From Pseudanabaena sp. (GTDB lineage Bacteria > Cyanobacteriota > Cyanobacteriia > Pseudanabaenales > Pseudanabaenaceae): 63,724 bases of DNA. Under the pieces are notes generated by a model. That model saw only the letters and a program-made list of their open reading frames with translations, did no database searches and was not told where the DNA came from. Each line of letters starts with the position of its first letter. Position 1 is the stretch's first letter. Below are positions 15,310 to 24,054 of this stretch, piece by piece. Both the position numbers and the translations under genes were made by a program. The stretch is from assembly GCA_003249035.1 (NCBI GenBank), contig QBMK01000022.1:1-63724 (forward strand), given 5' to 3'.

Positions 15310-15717
15310 TTAACTAGCAAAAAATAACCCACGGACTAAGTTAAAAAGCGTGCCAAACATGAGAGCAAAAGTTGCTAAAGAAGCCACTGCATTTCCTGGG
15401 GCGCGTTTACCCGCTTCGACATAATATCCCCATGCATAGGCAATGCGCCCCACAATCCAGACTGAACCTATGATTGCGCCCAAGTTTGGATTAACAAAAA
15501 TACTGAACAGCCATAAGCAAGGCAAGAAGATCACGATTTGTTCAAGGGTGTTTTGATGAGCACGAAAGACCCGATCAAAATCTTCGTTGCCAGTGGTTTG
15601 TGGCGGCATTACTTTGTACTTAACGCGAGCTACAGCCACACCGATACCTAAGCCAAAGTAAACGAGCAATGCGCAGATAGTGACGATCGCAGGAAATACG
15701 AGGGTTTTGATGTCCAT
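15310..15717 (-). CDS. MAPEG family membrane protein
   Basis: The 135 residues form four transmembrane helices with the family segment VFRAHQNTLEQIVIFLPCLWLF and GRIAYAWGYYVEAGKRAPG. MAPEG proteins include glutathione-dependent enzymes of eicosanoid and detoxification pathways. The substrate of cyanobacterial members is unknown. It diverges from the lipoprotein gene at 15814. Confidence 0.87.
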   Translation of the reverse strand: MDIKTLVFPAIVTICALLVYFGLGIGVAVARVKYKVMPPQTTGNEDFDRVFRAHQNTLEQIVIFLPCLWLFSIFVNPNLGAIIGSVWIVGRIAYAWGYYVEAGKRAPGNAVASLATFALMFGTLFNLVRGLFFAS

Positions 15718-15746
15718 TTTGTTTTTGATTATTTTTTAGTGGGTAA

Positions 15747-15777
15747 AGAAGAAGAGACGCTTAGCGTCTCTTCTTCT
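15747..15777. repeat. 14-bp hairpin, loop TTA, between divergent genes
   Basis: The stem AAGAAGAGACGC/GCGTCTCTTCTT around TTA is perfect and extends one or two pairs. It lies between two divergently transcribed genes (starts 15717 minus and 15814 plus), so it cannot be an ordinary terminator for either. It would form in the 5' leader of one or both transcripts. Confidence 0.6.
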
Positions 15778-15813
15778 AAGCATTATGATGATTGCTATAT
15801 CTCGTTTTATGTT

Positions 15814-16653
15814 ATGCCAAAGTTTCACGCCTATATCGGAATTGCTGCGATCGCCTTAGTTAGCTGTCAGCAGACTCCATCAAATATCTCCACAGCGCCA
15901 GCTAATAATCTTGCTACCGAAAAAGCAATTAGTTATTTGCGATCGCAGCTTCAGCTATCGCCAACTGTGGCGATCGTGGCGGAGTCGCAAAAGCTACAGC
16001 AAGCTAATATTAGCGACCTATGTCAAACTGCGGCTCCGACTCAAGAAGGGTTTGAAATTGCACTGGTTGCTGAAGATATGCGTTATACCTTGCAAACAAA
16101 TCAGGACGCGAGCAAAATCGAGATTTGTCGATCTGAGGATGCCAAGCCTGAAACAACTGGCAAATATACGGGTGCGGGTTATATGCTGCGCTATCCTGCG
16201 GACTGGAAAGCGATCGATCTCGGCTTAGAACCTTCAGGCGCAAGTACGGTAATTTTTACACCTAGTCGTGATATTCCAGTAGGCGGAGATAAAAACGATC
16301 TAGTTAAAAAGCTACAACAAAGTCAACAAGTCTATACGCTGGTGTCGCGACAGCCGATAGATGGCAAGGCGATCGCCTCCGATGGTTCTGACAAGGCAAA
16401 GGATCTCGTGAAAATTCCTTTTGACCCCAAAGTTAAAGGCACAAAGTCTGGCTTTAAAGAGGAATTTACAACGGCGATCGCTTCTAGCGATGCTTCTAAT
16501 AAATCCACAAACTGGAAGGTCAAAGTATTAACCTTAGAAGCCGATAAATTTATCTATACAGTTCGCTATTACCAACCTGATTCTCAGAATGCAAATAGCC
16601 AAAATTCATCAGCATTCGACCAATTTGCTAATAGCTTTGCCCTCATTCCCTAA
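15814..16653 (+). CDS. Cyanobacterial lipoprotein, PsbP/DcrB-like fold suspected
   Basis: The product has about 279 residues from the ATG at 15814. The frame is open from 15739, but that stretch is the hairpin leader. A lipobox ending in Cys (IALVSCQQ) follows the hydrophobic start. The C-terminal part has YMLRYPADWKAIDLG, then IFTPSRD, and ends with FDQFANSFALIP, the pattern of PsbP-like or DUF1795-type domains. No exact role can be given. Confidence 0.75.
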   Translation: MPKFHAYIGIAAIALVSCQQTPSNISTAPANNLATEKAISYLRSQLQLSPTVAIVAESQKLQQANISDLCQTAAPTQEGFEIALVAEDMRYTLQTNQDASKIEICRSEDAKPETTGKYTGAGYMLRYPADWKAIDLGLEPSGASTVIFTPSRDIPVGGDKNDLVKKLQQSQQVYTLVSRQPIDGKAIASDGSDKAKDLVKIPFDPKVKGTKSGFKEEFTTAIASSDASNKSTNWKVKVLTLEADKFIYTVRYYQPDSQNANSQNSSAFDQFANSFALIP

Positions 16654-16702
16654 ACCCCAAAAGAGATGTGCTGCGCTGCGCTCGGCATATCTCTATTTAG
16701 CG

Positions 16703-16852
16703 CTAGGCTACATAAGCAATGCGATCGCGGCGAATTGGTGCGATAAAGTGAGAGACTAATCTTTGGTGAATTGCACACATTTGAGCTACGAGTTTGGAAA
16801 TAAAATCTTCTGGAAAATCCTCAGCACGATCTTCATATTGGCAACTGAAAGA
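16703..16852 (-). pseudogene. Protein-like 49-codon remnant antisense to the ABC gene start
   Basis: The minus strand is open from a TAA (16853-16855) to a TAG (16703-16705) and reads like a real protein tail (EDFPEDFISKLVAQMCAIHQ, then HFIAPIRRDRIAYVA). There is no start codon near its front. It overlaps the first 20 codons of the ABC transporter on the other strand. I do not know the family. Confidence 0.45.
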
Positions 16853-18551
16853 TTACGTCTACCCCCAGCGTTTTCTAATAGCTAAAGCATTTTTATGCAC
16901 CTTAGTTTTTATCGGTACGATGCCCCTCCTTGCCGAACTACTAGGAAGAGTTTCCCAAGCACTTGCCAAGGGAGATGTTACCGCCATTTTGCAGCTCTCT
17001 GCTTTCACCGTAGTTATGTTTGTATTTCGGGGATTGGGGCAGTATGGACAGGACTCGATGATGGCGCGGGCTGCCCTGAATGCCGCAAAAGATTTGCGCG
17101 TTGATGTTTACGCACATTTGCAAACCCTGGATCTAGACTATTTCGCCGAGTCACGTACTGGTGACCTCTCCTATCGATTGACCGAAGATATAGATCGCAT
17201 TGGCGAAGTAATCGGCAAATTTTTTCATCAACTCATTCCGTCAGTATTGCAATTAATTTTTGTACTGGCGTACATGATTTTTTTGAACTGGATCTTAACT
17301 CTTACCACTCTAGCCGTTGCGCCTTTGATCGGAATATTAATCGCATGGTTCGGCAATCGCATGTTGAGTCTCAGCCGCCGCAGCCAAGATCAAGTTTCTA
17401 ACTTAGCCTCGCTACTATCAGAAATTTTTAGCGGGATTCGCTTAGTTCGCGCTTTTGCTACGGAATCTTATGAGATTGAGCGTTTCAGTCAAGAATCCGA
17501 ACAAAATAATCGCCGTAAATATGCAGCAGACCACGTTAAAGCTATTCAATATCCTGTAGTTGGTTTTTTGGAAGCAGTAGGGATTTGCTTTTTGTTCCTA
17601 CTCGCGGGTTGGCTGATTTCTAATAATTGGCTAAATCCATCGCAGTTTGTTGCTTTTGGTGCAGGTGTGGCGCTATTGATCGACCCGATCTCCAATACCA
17701 CCAGCAGCTATAACGAAATCAAGCAGGCAGAAGCTTCCGTCGATCGCATTTTCGAGATTTTCAAGATTAAACCTGTCGTTACGGAAAAGCCGAATGCGAT
17801 CGCTCTTCCTGAAGTCACAGGCAAAGTCGAATATATCCATGTTGGCTTCCACTATCAAAGCGATCGCCCAGTTCTGACGGATATTAATCTTGTAGCTAAT
17901 AAAGGGGAAGCGATCGCCCTTGTCGGTATGTCAGGTGCAGGTAAATCCACCTTGATGAATCTATTGATGCGCTTCCATGACGTTAAATCTGGCAAAATCC
18001 TAATTGATGGCTACGACATTCGCGATGTCCAAATCAAAAGCCTCCGCCAACAACTAGCTCTCGTTCCCCAAGAAAATATTCTCTTCTCTGGAACCGTTGC
18101 TTCTAATATCGCCTTTGGACAAAAAGATTACGACACTCAAGCAGTGGAGAATGCAGCGCGAATTGCCAATGCCCATAATTTTATTATGGAACTTCCCCAA
18201 GGTTACGATACATGGGTAGGTGAGCGAGGAGTTAATCTATCAGGTGGTCAACGTCAGCGCATTTCCATAGCTCGTGCCGTCCTTCATAATCCCAAAATCC
18301 TAATTCTTGATGAAGCAACTTCTGCTCTTGATACAGAATCCGAAAGCCTCGTCCAAGAAGCTTTACAACGCCTAATGAAGGGGCGTACTACATTTATCAT
18401 CGCTCACCGTTTAGCGACTATTAGAAATAGCGATCGCATTATCGTTCTAGAACAAGGTCAAATTGTCGAATCAGGAACTCATAACGAACTTCTCCAAAAA
18501 GCAGGACGCTACGCTCAGCTACATTCTCGCCAATTTGATACCATAGGTTAA
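16794..18551 (+). CDS. ABC exporter half-transporter (MsbA/MDR-like)
   Basis: The 585 residues comprise six transmembrane helices (about residues 25-310) and a C-terminal ATPase. The ATPase shows Walker A GMSGAGKST, the Q-loop LALVPQENILFSG, the signature LSGGQRQRISIARAV, Walker B ILILDEATSALD and the H-loop IIAHRLATI. It works as a homodimer or heterodimer exporting lipid or hydrophobic compounds. The only in-frame start is TTG at 16794, inside sequence that is also open on the other strand, so the true N-terminus may begin nearer YWQLKDYVYPQ. Confidence 0.88.
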   Translation: MEIKSSGKSSARSSYWQLKDYVYPQRFLIAKAFLCTLVFIGTMPLLAELLGRVSQALAKGDVTAILQLSAFTVVMFVFRGLGQYGQDSMMARAALNAAKDLRVDVYAHLQTLDLDYFAESRTGDLSYRLTEDIDRIGEVIGKFFHQLIPSVLQLIFVLAYMIFLNWILTLTTLAVAPLIGILIAWFGNRMLSLSRRSQDQVSNLASLLSEIFSGIRLVRAFATESYEIERFSQESEQNNRRKYAADHVKAIQYPVVGFLEAVGICFLFLLAGWLISNNWLNPSQFVAFGAGVALLIDPISNTTSSYNEIKQAEASVDRIFEIFKIKPVVTEKPNAIALPEVTGKVEYIHVGFHYQSDRPVLTDINLVANKGEAIALVGMSGAGKSTLMNLLMRFHDVKSGKILIDGYDIRDVQIKSLRQQLALVPQENILFSGTVASNIAFGQKDYDTQAVENAARIANAHNFIMELPQGYDTWVGERGVNLSGGQRQRISIARAVLHNPKILILDEATSALDTESESLVQEALQRLMKGRTTFIIAHRLATIRNSDRIIVLEQGQIVESGTHNELLQKAGRYAQLHSRQFDTIG

Positions 18552-18891
18552 GATCTAAAATACAAATTTTTCCTAAGTAAAACCTATCGCTTAATCGAAA
18601 GTAGTTATACTTGGCTGATTGTGTTAGAACCCCCTTTAAGAACTTAAGGTTGCCCCCTATCCCTCTAATTCTGCATACCGCGTACACACAATTCATAAAA
18701 CTTAGTCAAGTCAACAATTAATTGCCCCCTATCCCCCAATTTTGGGGGAACAAGAAAATAAAATTCTTTCAACTTCCCCCAGAATTGGGGGATTTAGGAT
18801 GCTATATTTCTAGACTTTTAACCAAACCTCTATATGGCGATTAATTCTTAAATGATTTCCTAGTTAATTCTATTTAGGGAGTTTCTCTGGT
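18552..18891. other. 340-bp gene-free stretch with CCCCC/GGGGG palindromes
   Basis: It holds two palindromes of the TCCCCCAATTTTGGGGGA type (about 18732-18749 and 18775-18792, the second with GA in the centre) and a repeated phrase TGCCCCCTATCCC near 18651 and 18722. These look like scattered cyanobacterial intergenic repeats. No gene is seen. Confidence 0.55.
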
Positions 18892-19413
18892 ATGTCTAAC
18901 CAAACTTCAAGTAATAGTCAAAAACGGTTGTACTTCATTTTGGCTGTAGTTAATACGTTTACGCTTGGAATGATCGCTTTAAGAATCTATATTGATCGAG
19001 GCGAATCACAAAGGGCTATGAGACACGAAGGAAAAACTTATGTTGCCTCTATGAATAGAGCACAGCAAAACTATTTTCTTGAAAAGAAAAAATGGGCTAA
19101 GACCATTGAGGAATCGGAGATAGGAATTAAGGCAGAAACTGAGAATTATCGATATAATATTCAAAATATTGATTCTATCAAGACTGTCGATATTAAAAAC
19201 TATCCAGGAATTACTGTACAAACTGGAACTGCAAAGAAAGAAGATCTCAAAAGTTATTTAGGTGCTGCGTATCTGTCTGGCTCTTTAAGTATTGGTCTGA
19301 AGACGATCTCCATTTTGTGTGAATCAAATGAGCCAACTAAGAAGGAAGCAGGAATACCAAAATTTGATAAAAAAGCACTGCAATGTCCAGATGGCTATAA
19401 AGTTATAAACTAG
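18892..19413 (+). CDS. Type IV pilin-like protein of the GspG/H-like (Pilin_GH) family
   Basis: The 173 residues have one N-terminal helix (RLYFILAVVNTFTLGMIALRIYI), then EGKTYVASMNRAQQNYFLEKKKW, a stretch highly typical of cyanobacterial pilin-like G/H proteins. Paired Cys occur near the C-terminus (ILCESN... LQCPDGYK). The canonical prepilin G-F-T-L-x-E site is absent, so it may be a minor or divergent pilin-like membrane protein and not a processed pilin. Confidence 0.75.
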   Translation: MSNQTSSNSQKRLYFILAVVNTFTLGMIALRIYIDRGESQRAMRHEGKTYVASMNRAQQNYFLEKKKWAKTIEESEIGIKAETENYRYNIQNIDSIKTVDIKNYPGITVQTGTAKKEDLKSYLGAAYLSGSLSIGLKTISILCESNEPTKKEAGIPKFDKKALQCPDGYKVIN

Positions 19414-19624
19414 AGTATTTGCTAGAATCGATTCCCTATTTTATGACAAAAAACCTGTTATTCAAGATTTAGGGATCCTTAATCCTTATCTTGCTCCAAA
19501 AATTCGCGGCGTTAAAGATACCTATCTGGATCTTAAAACCAGAATTAAAAGTGAGGATAATAGCGATCGCACCATAATCATTGAGATGCAAGTCTTGAAC
19601 ATTGATGATCAAGTGATTTACTAA
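19409..19624 (+). pseudogene. Remnant of an Rpn/PDDEXK-type transposase-like nuclease
   Basis: One frame, overlapping the pilin stop, reads VFARIDSLF, then YDKKPVIQDLGILNPYLAPK and GVKDTYLDLKTRI, then TIIIEMQV. R-I-D-x-x-F, the D of DTYLDLK and the I-E-M-Q motif are features of the Rpn family of recombination-promoting nucleases. The front and most of the C-terminus are gone. Confidence 0.65.
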
Positions 19625-19723
19625 GTTACTGGTTTATCTATAACTGAGTTGGAAGCTCTGAAAATGTCAAATCTTTAACGTAATATTAAATAACTAATCG
19701 CCGATCGCAACAACTTTTTTAGA

Positions 19724-20941
19724 ATGTCTCCAAGCACCGACCAAACAAATCTATCAACCCTCCTAGAACGTGGTGTTGTCGAAATATTTCCAGATAGCGA
19801 AACTGACAACTTGCGCGATCGCATCCAGAAAAGCGATCGCCCCCTTCGCATTAAACTCGGCATCGATCCTACTCGTCCTGATTTGCATCTTGGACATACT
19901 GTCGCTTTGAGGAAATTGCGTCAATTTCAGGATGCAGGACATAAAGCTGTCTTAATTATTGGTGACTTCACTGCTCAAATTGGCGATCCGACAGGTCGTT
20001 CTGAAGCTCGCCCAAGACTAACTCCTGAAGAAGTTGCGTACAATGCTGAAACCTATTTAGAGCAAGCCAAGAAAATTCTTGATTTTTCTAGCGATCGCTT
20101 CGAGTTGCGTCGAAATGGCGAATGGTTAAACAAACTTGATTTACAGCAAATTATTAATTTGCAAGCAAGCATGACTGTCGGTCAGATGCTTGCCAAAGAA
20201 GGCTTTAGCGATCGCTATGAAAAAGGCAATCCGATTTACTTGCATGAATTTCTCTATCCCTTATTGCAAGGCTATGACTCGGTAGCGATCGACTCCGATG
20301 TGGAGCTAGGTGGCACCGATCAAAAATTTAATATTCTCGTTGGGCGTGACCTGCAACTCAAAGACAAAAATCGTCAAGGCAAGCCAGCGCAATTTGGACT
20401 ATTGCTCCCCTTACTAGTTGGCTTAGATGGCGTGCAGAAAATGTCTAAGTCTCTTGGTAACTACGTCGGGCTGACTGACGAGCCATTGAGTATGTATTCC
20501 AAGCTCGAAAAAGTACCTGATGCGCTTGTCGATAAATACTTTGAGCTGCTCACTGATATTGACCTTGCGACGCTCCCAGACAATCCTCGCGAAAAGCAAA
20601 AACAACTTGCCCTAGCGATCGTTGGGCAATACCATAGTCCTGAAGCGGCGCTGCAAGCCCAACGTGATGCCGAACAAATTGTCCTCGCGGGCAATACTAC
20701 CGATCTGGGCGATATTCCCGAATTCGATCTTTCTCAGATTAATTTTCCTGCACCATTGCATTATCTAGTCAAGGCATCAGGGCTTTGCAAGAGCAACAGC
20801 GAAGCTCAGAGTCAAGTCAAAAATGGTGCAGTCAAACTTGATGGCGAAAAGTTAAGCGATCGCACCTTTGCAAGTGTTGATGAGCTATCAGGCAAAGTCC
20901 TACAAGTTGGGAAGAAAAAGTTTTTGCGCTTAACTTCTTAA
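19724..20941 (+). CDS. tyrS: Tyrosyl-tRNA synthetase
   Basis: The 405 residues comprise a class I catalytic domain with the HIGH-like motif HLGHTVAL (about residues 51-58), the tyrosine pocket, the KMSKS motif KMSKSLGN (about residues 238-245) and a C-terminal S4 RNA-binding domain ([20 protein letters not shown]). It charges tRNA-Tyr in the cytosol. HIP1 octamers are frequent within it. Full length for the TyrZ-like bacterial form. Confidence 0.95.
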   Translation: MSPSTDQTNLSTLLERGVVEIFPDSETDNLRDRIQKSDRPLRIKLGIDPTRPDLHLGHTVALRKLRQFQDAGHKAVLIIGDFTAQIGDPTGRSEARPRLTPEEVAYNAETYLEQAKKILDFSSDRFELRRNGEWLNKLDLQQIINLQASMTVGQMLAKEGFSDRYEKGNPIYLHEFLYPLLQGYDSVAIDSDVELGGTDQKFNILVGRDLQLKDKNRQGKPAQFGLLLPLLVGLDGVQKMSKSLGNYVGLTDEPLSMYSKLEKVPDALVDKYFELLTDIDLATLPDNPREKQKQLALAIVGQYHSPEAALQAQRDAEQIVLAGNTTDLGDIPEFDLSQINFPAPLHYLVKASGLCKSNSEAQSQVKNGAVKLDGEKLSDRTFASVDELSGKVLQVGKKKFLRLTS

Positions 20942-20997
20942 ATGTCGGATGACCAACTTCAGATGTCTCTATACCAAAGGAACCTAGGAGGTAAATC

Positions 20998-21999
20998 TTG
21001 AGATCGACTAAGCATTTCACCAAGCGATTACGTGCTGAGTTAAATGCTGTGTTGCGATCGCAACCTCATCTATTGCCCAAAAACACCAATATTTTGTTAG
21101 CAGTTTCGGGTGGACAGGATTCCCTCTGTTTAGCCAGCCTGTTGCATATGCAACAGGCTAAATATAACTGGAATTTAACGATTGCTCATTGCGATCATCA
21201 GTGGCGTAGTGACTCAAAAGCTAATGCCGCGCATGTTGAAAGTATTGCGAAGGAATGGGAAATTACTTTTTGTTTGAGAACCGCTGAAACTTTACTAACG
21301 AGCGAAGATAATGCTCGAAAGTGGCGCTATGCAATGTTAGTGGAAATGGCTCAGGTACAAAATTGTGCATATGTTGTGACAGGGCATACTCGCAGCGATC
21401 GCGTTGAGACATTACTACATAACTTGATGAGAGGGAGTGGCGCGGATGGATTAGCATCATTGACTTGGATGCGATCGCTTACGCCAGCAATTCAGTTGGT
21501 ACGTCCTTTGTTAAATGTCAGTCGTCCTGAAACCGCAGCATTTTGTCGCGAAAATCAAATTTCAATTTGGGAAGATAGCACTAATCAAAACTTGGACTAT
21601 CGACGCAATCGCTTACGATTGGAAACGATTCCCTATCTGCAAGAGTATTTTAATCCACAGCTAGAAATTGCGATCGCACAGACTTCAGAGCTTTTGCACG
21701 ATGATGTAATCTATTTAGAGGCACAAGCAAGTATTTTTTTTGAAGATAATGTTTCGGTGATTTGGGATGAGCGTTTACCGCGCTTGCATCGCCAACTTTT
21801 GCAAGAGCAACCTTTAGCTTTACAAAGAAGGATTGTTAGGCAGTTTTTATCACGATATTTGATCCATCAGGTGAATTTTGAAGATATCGAGAGGCTTTTA
21901 GATTTATTGACTGCCCAGAACCGATCGCAGAGCGCACCATTTAAAGGTAATATTTCCGCTTCTGTGGAACACCCTTGGATTGTTCTTCATATTAGCTAG
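20998..21999 (+). CDS. tilS: tRNA-Ile lysidine synthetase
   Basis: The 333 residues have the N-type ATP-pyrophosphatase loop AVSGGQDSLCL and HCDHQWRSDS, TGHTRSDRVETLLHNLMRGSG and WEDSTNQNLDYRRNRLR, all diagnostic of TilS. The enzyme converts C34 of tRNA-Ile(CAU) to lysidine. The start is TTG at 20998, supported by AGGAGG just upstream. The C-terminal extension of long TilS forms is absent, as in other cyanobacteria. Confidence 0.93.
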   Translation: MRSTKHFTKRLRAELNAVLRSQPHLLPKNTNILLAVSGGQDSLCLASLLHMQQAKYNWNLTIAHCDHQWRSDSKANAAHVESIAKEWEITFCLRTAETLLTSEDNARKWRYAMLVEMAQVQNCAYVVTGHTRSDRVETLLHNLMRGSGADGLASLTWMRSLTPAIQLVRPLLNVSRPETAAFCRENQISIWEDSTNQNLDYRRNRLRLETIPYLQEYFNPQLEIAIAQTSELLHDDVIYLEAQASIFFEDNVSVIWDERLPRLHRQLLQEQPLALQRRIVRQFLSRYLIHQVNFEDIERLLDLLTAQNRSQSAPFKGNISASVEHPWIVLHIS

Positions 22000-22025
22000 A
22001 AGGTTCGCAAGCGAACCTTCTAGCT
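21994..22025. terminator. Bidirectional hairpin shared by tilS and the CPBP protease gene
   Basis: AGCTAGAAGGTTCGC (21994-22008) pairs perfectly with 22011-22025 around AA. The stop codons of both convergent genes (21997-21999 plus; 22024-22026 minus) lie in the stem. Confidence 0.7.
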
Positions 22026-23619
22026 ATTTACCCCCTAGAGCAATCAAAGCAAAGAAACTACCGCTATTCCAGAGACAATGTAGGAGCATCGACGAGAGAA
22101 GATTTTTTGATTTCCAATAGACAAAACCCATCACTATTCCTAGAGTGGTGAGGGGAATAATGTCGGCAATATTTAGATGGGCTACCGCGAAGAAAAATCC
22201 ACTTAATGCGATCGCGCCCCAAACTGGCAATAACTTGGTAAGAGAAGGAAGTAGAAATCCACGAAATAGATATTCTTCAAAAAAAGGAGCTGCGATCGCC
22301 AAAGTTGTCCATAGTAAAAACTTGGGTAACTTATTTTGGCTATCAGTCAAGATTGGTAATAGCGGATTGCCTCCCCCTTGACCTTGAAGAAATTTTTGAC
22401 TAATTACAGAACTTACTAAAAACAAGGGAACTGCCGCAAAATATCCGCCAATTCCCCATGCTAACCATTGTGGCGGCGTGACTTTGATGCGAAACCAACC
22501 TTCAGGCAAAGGTCGATAGGCTGCAAGGCTACCTTGCAAAATTGGCAGCATGGGAATAACTGAGAGCGTATAGGGAATCAAGACTAGTAAGGCTTGGATT
22601 GTGTAATCTTCACTGGCTCTTGACTGGATACCTAGGAATTCAAATAATAATGGCAGTACTAATTGAGTCATTAGACAAAATGCAGTAAACCATAGCACCA
22701 TAACTTCCCAAGTTATCTCGATTCCCCAAGGTACTTGCAAATTGGCTTGATTGAGATTTTGGTCTGTTTCGCTTTGAACTTTTCTATAGAATGGAGAATA
22801 TTTGCGGAAGAAAATCCATTGAATTAGTAAGCCTACCCATACCAAGATTCCCACACTGCCGCCGATTAGTGGTATAGAGTTGATGATGATTAAACGGCTA
22901 ATTGCTGTGTTGACTTCTATTTGAGCTTGTTGTTCAAGTTCAGGGAGTTTTTCGTTTCTTTGTTGCGATTGATAGAGTTTTGTTAGGGCAGTTTTGCGAT
23001 ACCATCCATCAAGGGTACGTCGAATCTGAGTTTCAGCATTAGGGAATAGCATGGTTGGTTCTGACCACAGCCCTTTGAGAATCTGTGCGGTTAACCCATA
23101 GCTAGTCATGGATTGCCCTTCTAATTCTGCAACGCTTTTCCATGTGGCGATCGCACCTTGTGTATCGCCAGTCTGAATTTGCAGCAGTCCTGTACGAATG
23201 CTGATTTCACTAATGCTAGTTTGTTTTTTTTGTTTTTGTTTAGAGAGAGCCTGTGGCTCATAGTCTGCTGAATCTGGAGATAGAGAGAGTCGCTCTAGGT
23301 TGACGAGATTAGATTTGCTACCTTTAAGTACTTCTTGATAACTACTGAGTGCCTGTACATAAAGGTCTTGAGGTTTGCTATCGCCGATTAAGACTTGTTG
23401 GAATATGTCATCTTTAGGACTATCTTTAGCCTGTTCTTGAATTTGAGTGGCTTGCAAAATTAAATCAGTTTGGAGTAAATCTAATTTTGTCTGTTCCTGC
23501 GGGTTATTCCAGCTCGCCTGCAAAGTAAAGAGAATAAATAAAATAGACAATAAGCTGAGAATACTTAACAGTAAAGACTTAGCATTCAAAGAGTTGTCAT
23601 TCAGGGGCTTAGAATCCAT
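22024..23619 (-). CDS. CPBP family intramembrane protease (CAAX/ABI type)
   Basis: The 531 residues have an N-terminal helix, a long extramembrane region (about residues 35-240, low complexity near KQKQKKQ) and a C-terminal block of about eight helices. The block holds the ABI/CPBP motifs EEYLFRGFLLPSL (E-E-x-x-x-R), FAVAHLN (F-x-x-x-H) and LWNSGSF. Such proteases act inside the membrane; substrates in cyanobacteria are unknown. It is longer than the bare protease core because of the N-terminal domain. Confidence 0.88.
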   Translation of the reverse strand: MDSKPLNDNSLNAKSLLLSILSLLSILFILFTLQASWNNPQEQTKLDLLQTDLILQATQIQEQAKDSPKDDIFQQVLIGDSKPQDLYVQALSSYQEVLKGSKSNLVNLERLSLSPDSADYEPQALSKQKQKKQTSISEISIRTGLLQIQTGDTQGAIATWKSVAELEGQSMTSYGLTAQILKGLWSEPTMLFPNAETQIRRTLDGWYRKTALTKLYQSQQRNEKLPELEQQAQIEVNTAISRLIIINSIPLIGGSVGILVWVGLLIQWIFFRKYSPFYRKVQSETDQNLNQANLQVPWGIEITWEVMVLWFTAFCLMTQLVLPLLFEFLGIQSRASEDYTIQALLVLIPYTLSVIPMLPILQGSLAAYRPLPEGWFRIKVTPPQWLAWGIGGYFAAVPLFLVSSVISQKFLQGQGGGNPLLPILTDSQNKLPKFLLWTTLAIAAPFFEEYLFRGFLLPSLTKLLPVWGAIALSGFFFAVAHLNIADIIPLTTLGIVMGFVYWKSKNLLSSMLLHCLWNSGSFFALIALGGK

Positions 23620-23664
23620 TCTTGTAGTTCAGGCGAGAGATCAGTACAAAGCAGCGTCATCCTA

Positions 23665-23985
23665 TCATTTTGAGCTTGTAAATCGCAAACCGATAATTCC
23701 CAGCAAGATCAGGCTGATGCAAATAAATCTTGGTAAATCTCGCGATTCTCCGAGAAACACTGAACCAACGATCGCGGTTCCCACTACGCCAATTCCTGTC
23801 CAAACTGCATAGCCTGTGCCAACTGGAATGGTTTTCAAGGCTTGAGCAAGCAGAATTAAGCTGGCAGCTATGGAGGCGATGGTAATCAGACTGGGAACAG
23901 GCTTTGTAAAGCCATCGGTGTATGCTATGGTGCTTGCCCATACAGCTTCCAATAGACCTGCGATAATTAGATTTATCCAATCCAT
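23665..23985 (-). CDS. SMR family exporter (Gdx/SugE-like)
   Basis: The 106 residues form four transmembrane helices with the SMR hallmarks: Glu13 in AGLLEAVWAS, the GTGYAVWTGIGVVGTAI motif and a final LLGIIGLRF. The Trp next to the essential Glu and the motif AYTDGFTKPVPS resemble guanidinium exporters (Gdx) more than multidrug QacE types, so guanidinium is the likeliest substrate. It works as an antiparallel dimer. Confidence 0.87.
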   Translation of the reverse strand: MDWINLIIAGLLEAVWASTIAYTDGFTKPVPSLITIASIAASLILLAQALKTIPVGTGYAVWTGIGVVGTAIVGSVFLGESRDLPRFICISLILLGIIGLRFTSSK

Positions 23986-24009
23986 TAGTTAACCTATTGT
24001 GTTATCTCC

Positions 24010-24054
24010 AAAAAATAGGTTGTGCAGCGCTTCGCGCTGCACAACCTATTTTTT
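24010..24054 (-). terminator. 21-bp perfect hairpin, loop TTC, with T-run
   Basis: The stem AAAAAATAGGTTGTGCAGCG(C) pairs with 24034-24054 around TTC. It overlaps the stop of the copper ATPase (minus) and ends that transcript. Confidence 0.75.

Noticed and set aside
18552..18891. Possible CRISPR-like spacing of CCCCC/GGGGG palindromes
   Set aside because: Only two to three copies, irregular distance and no constant repeat length. No cas genes are in the window.
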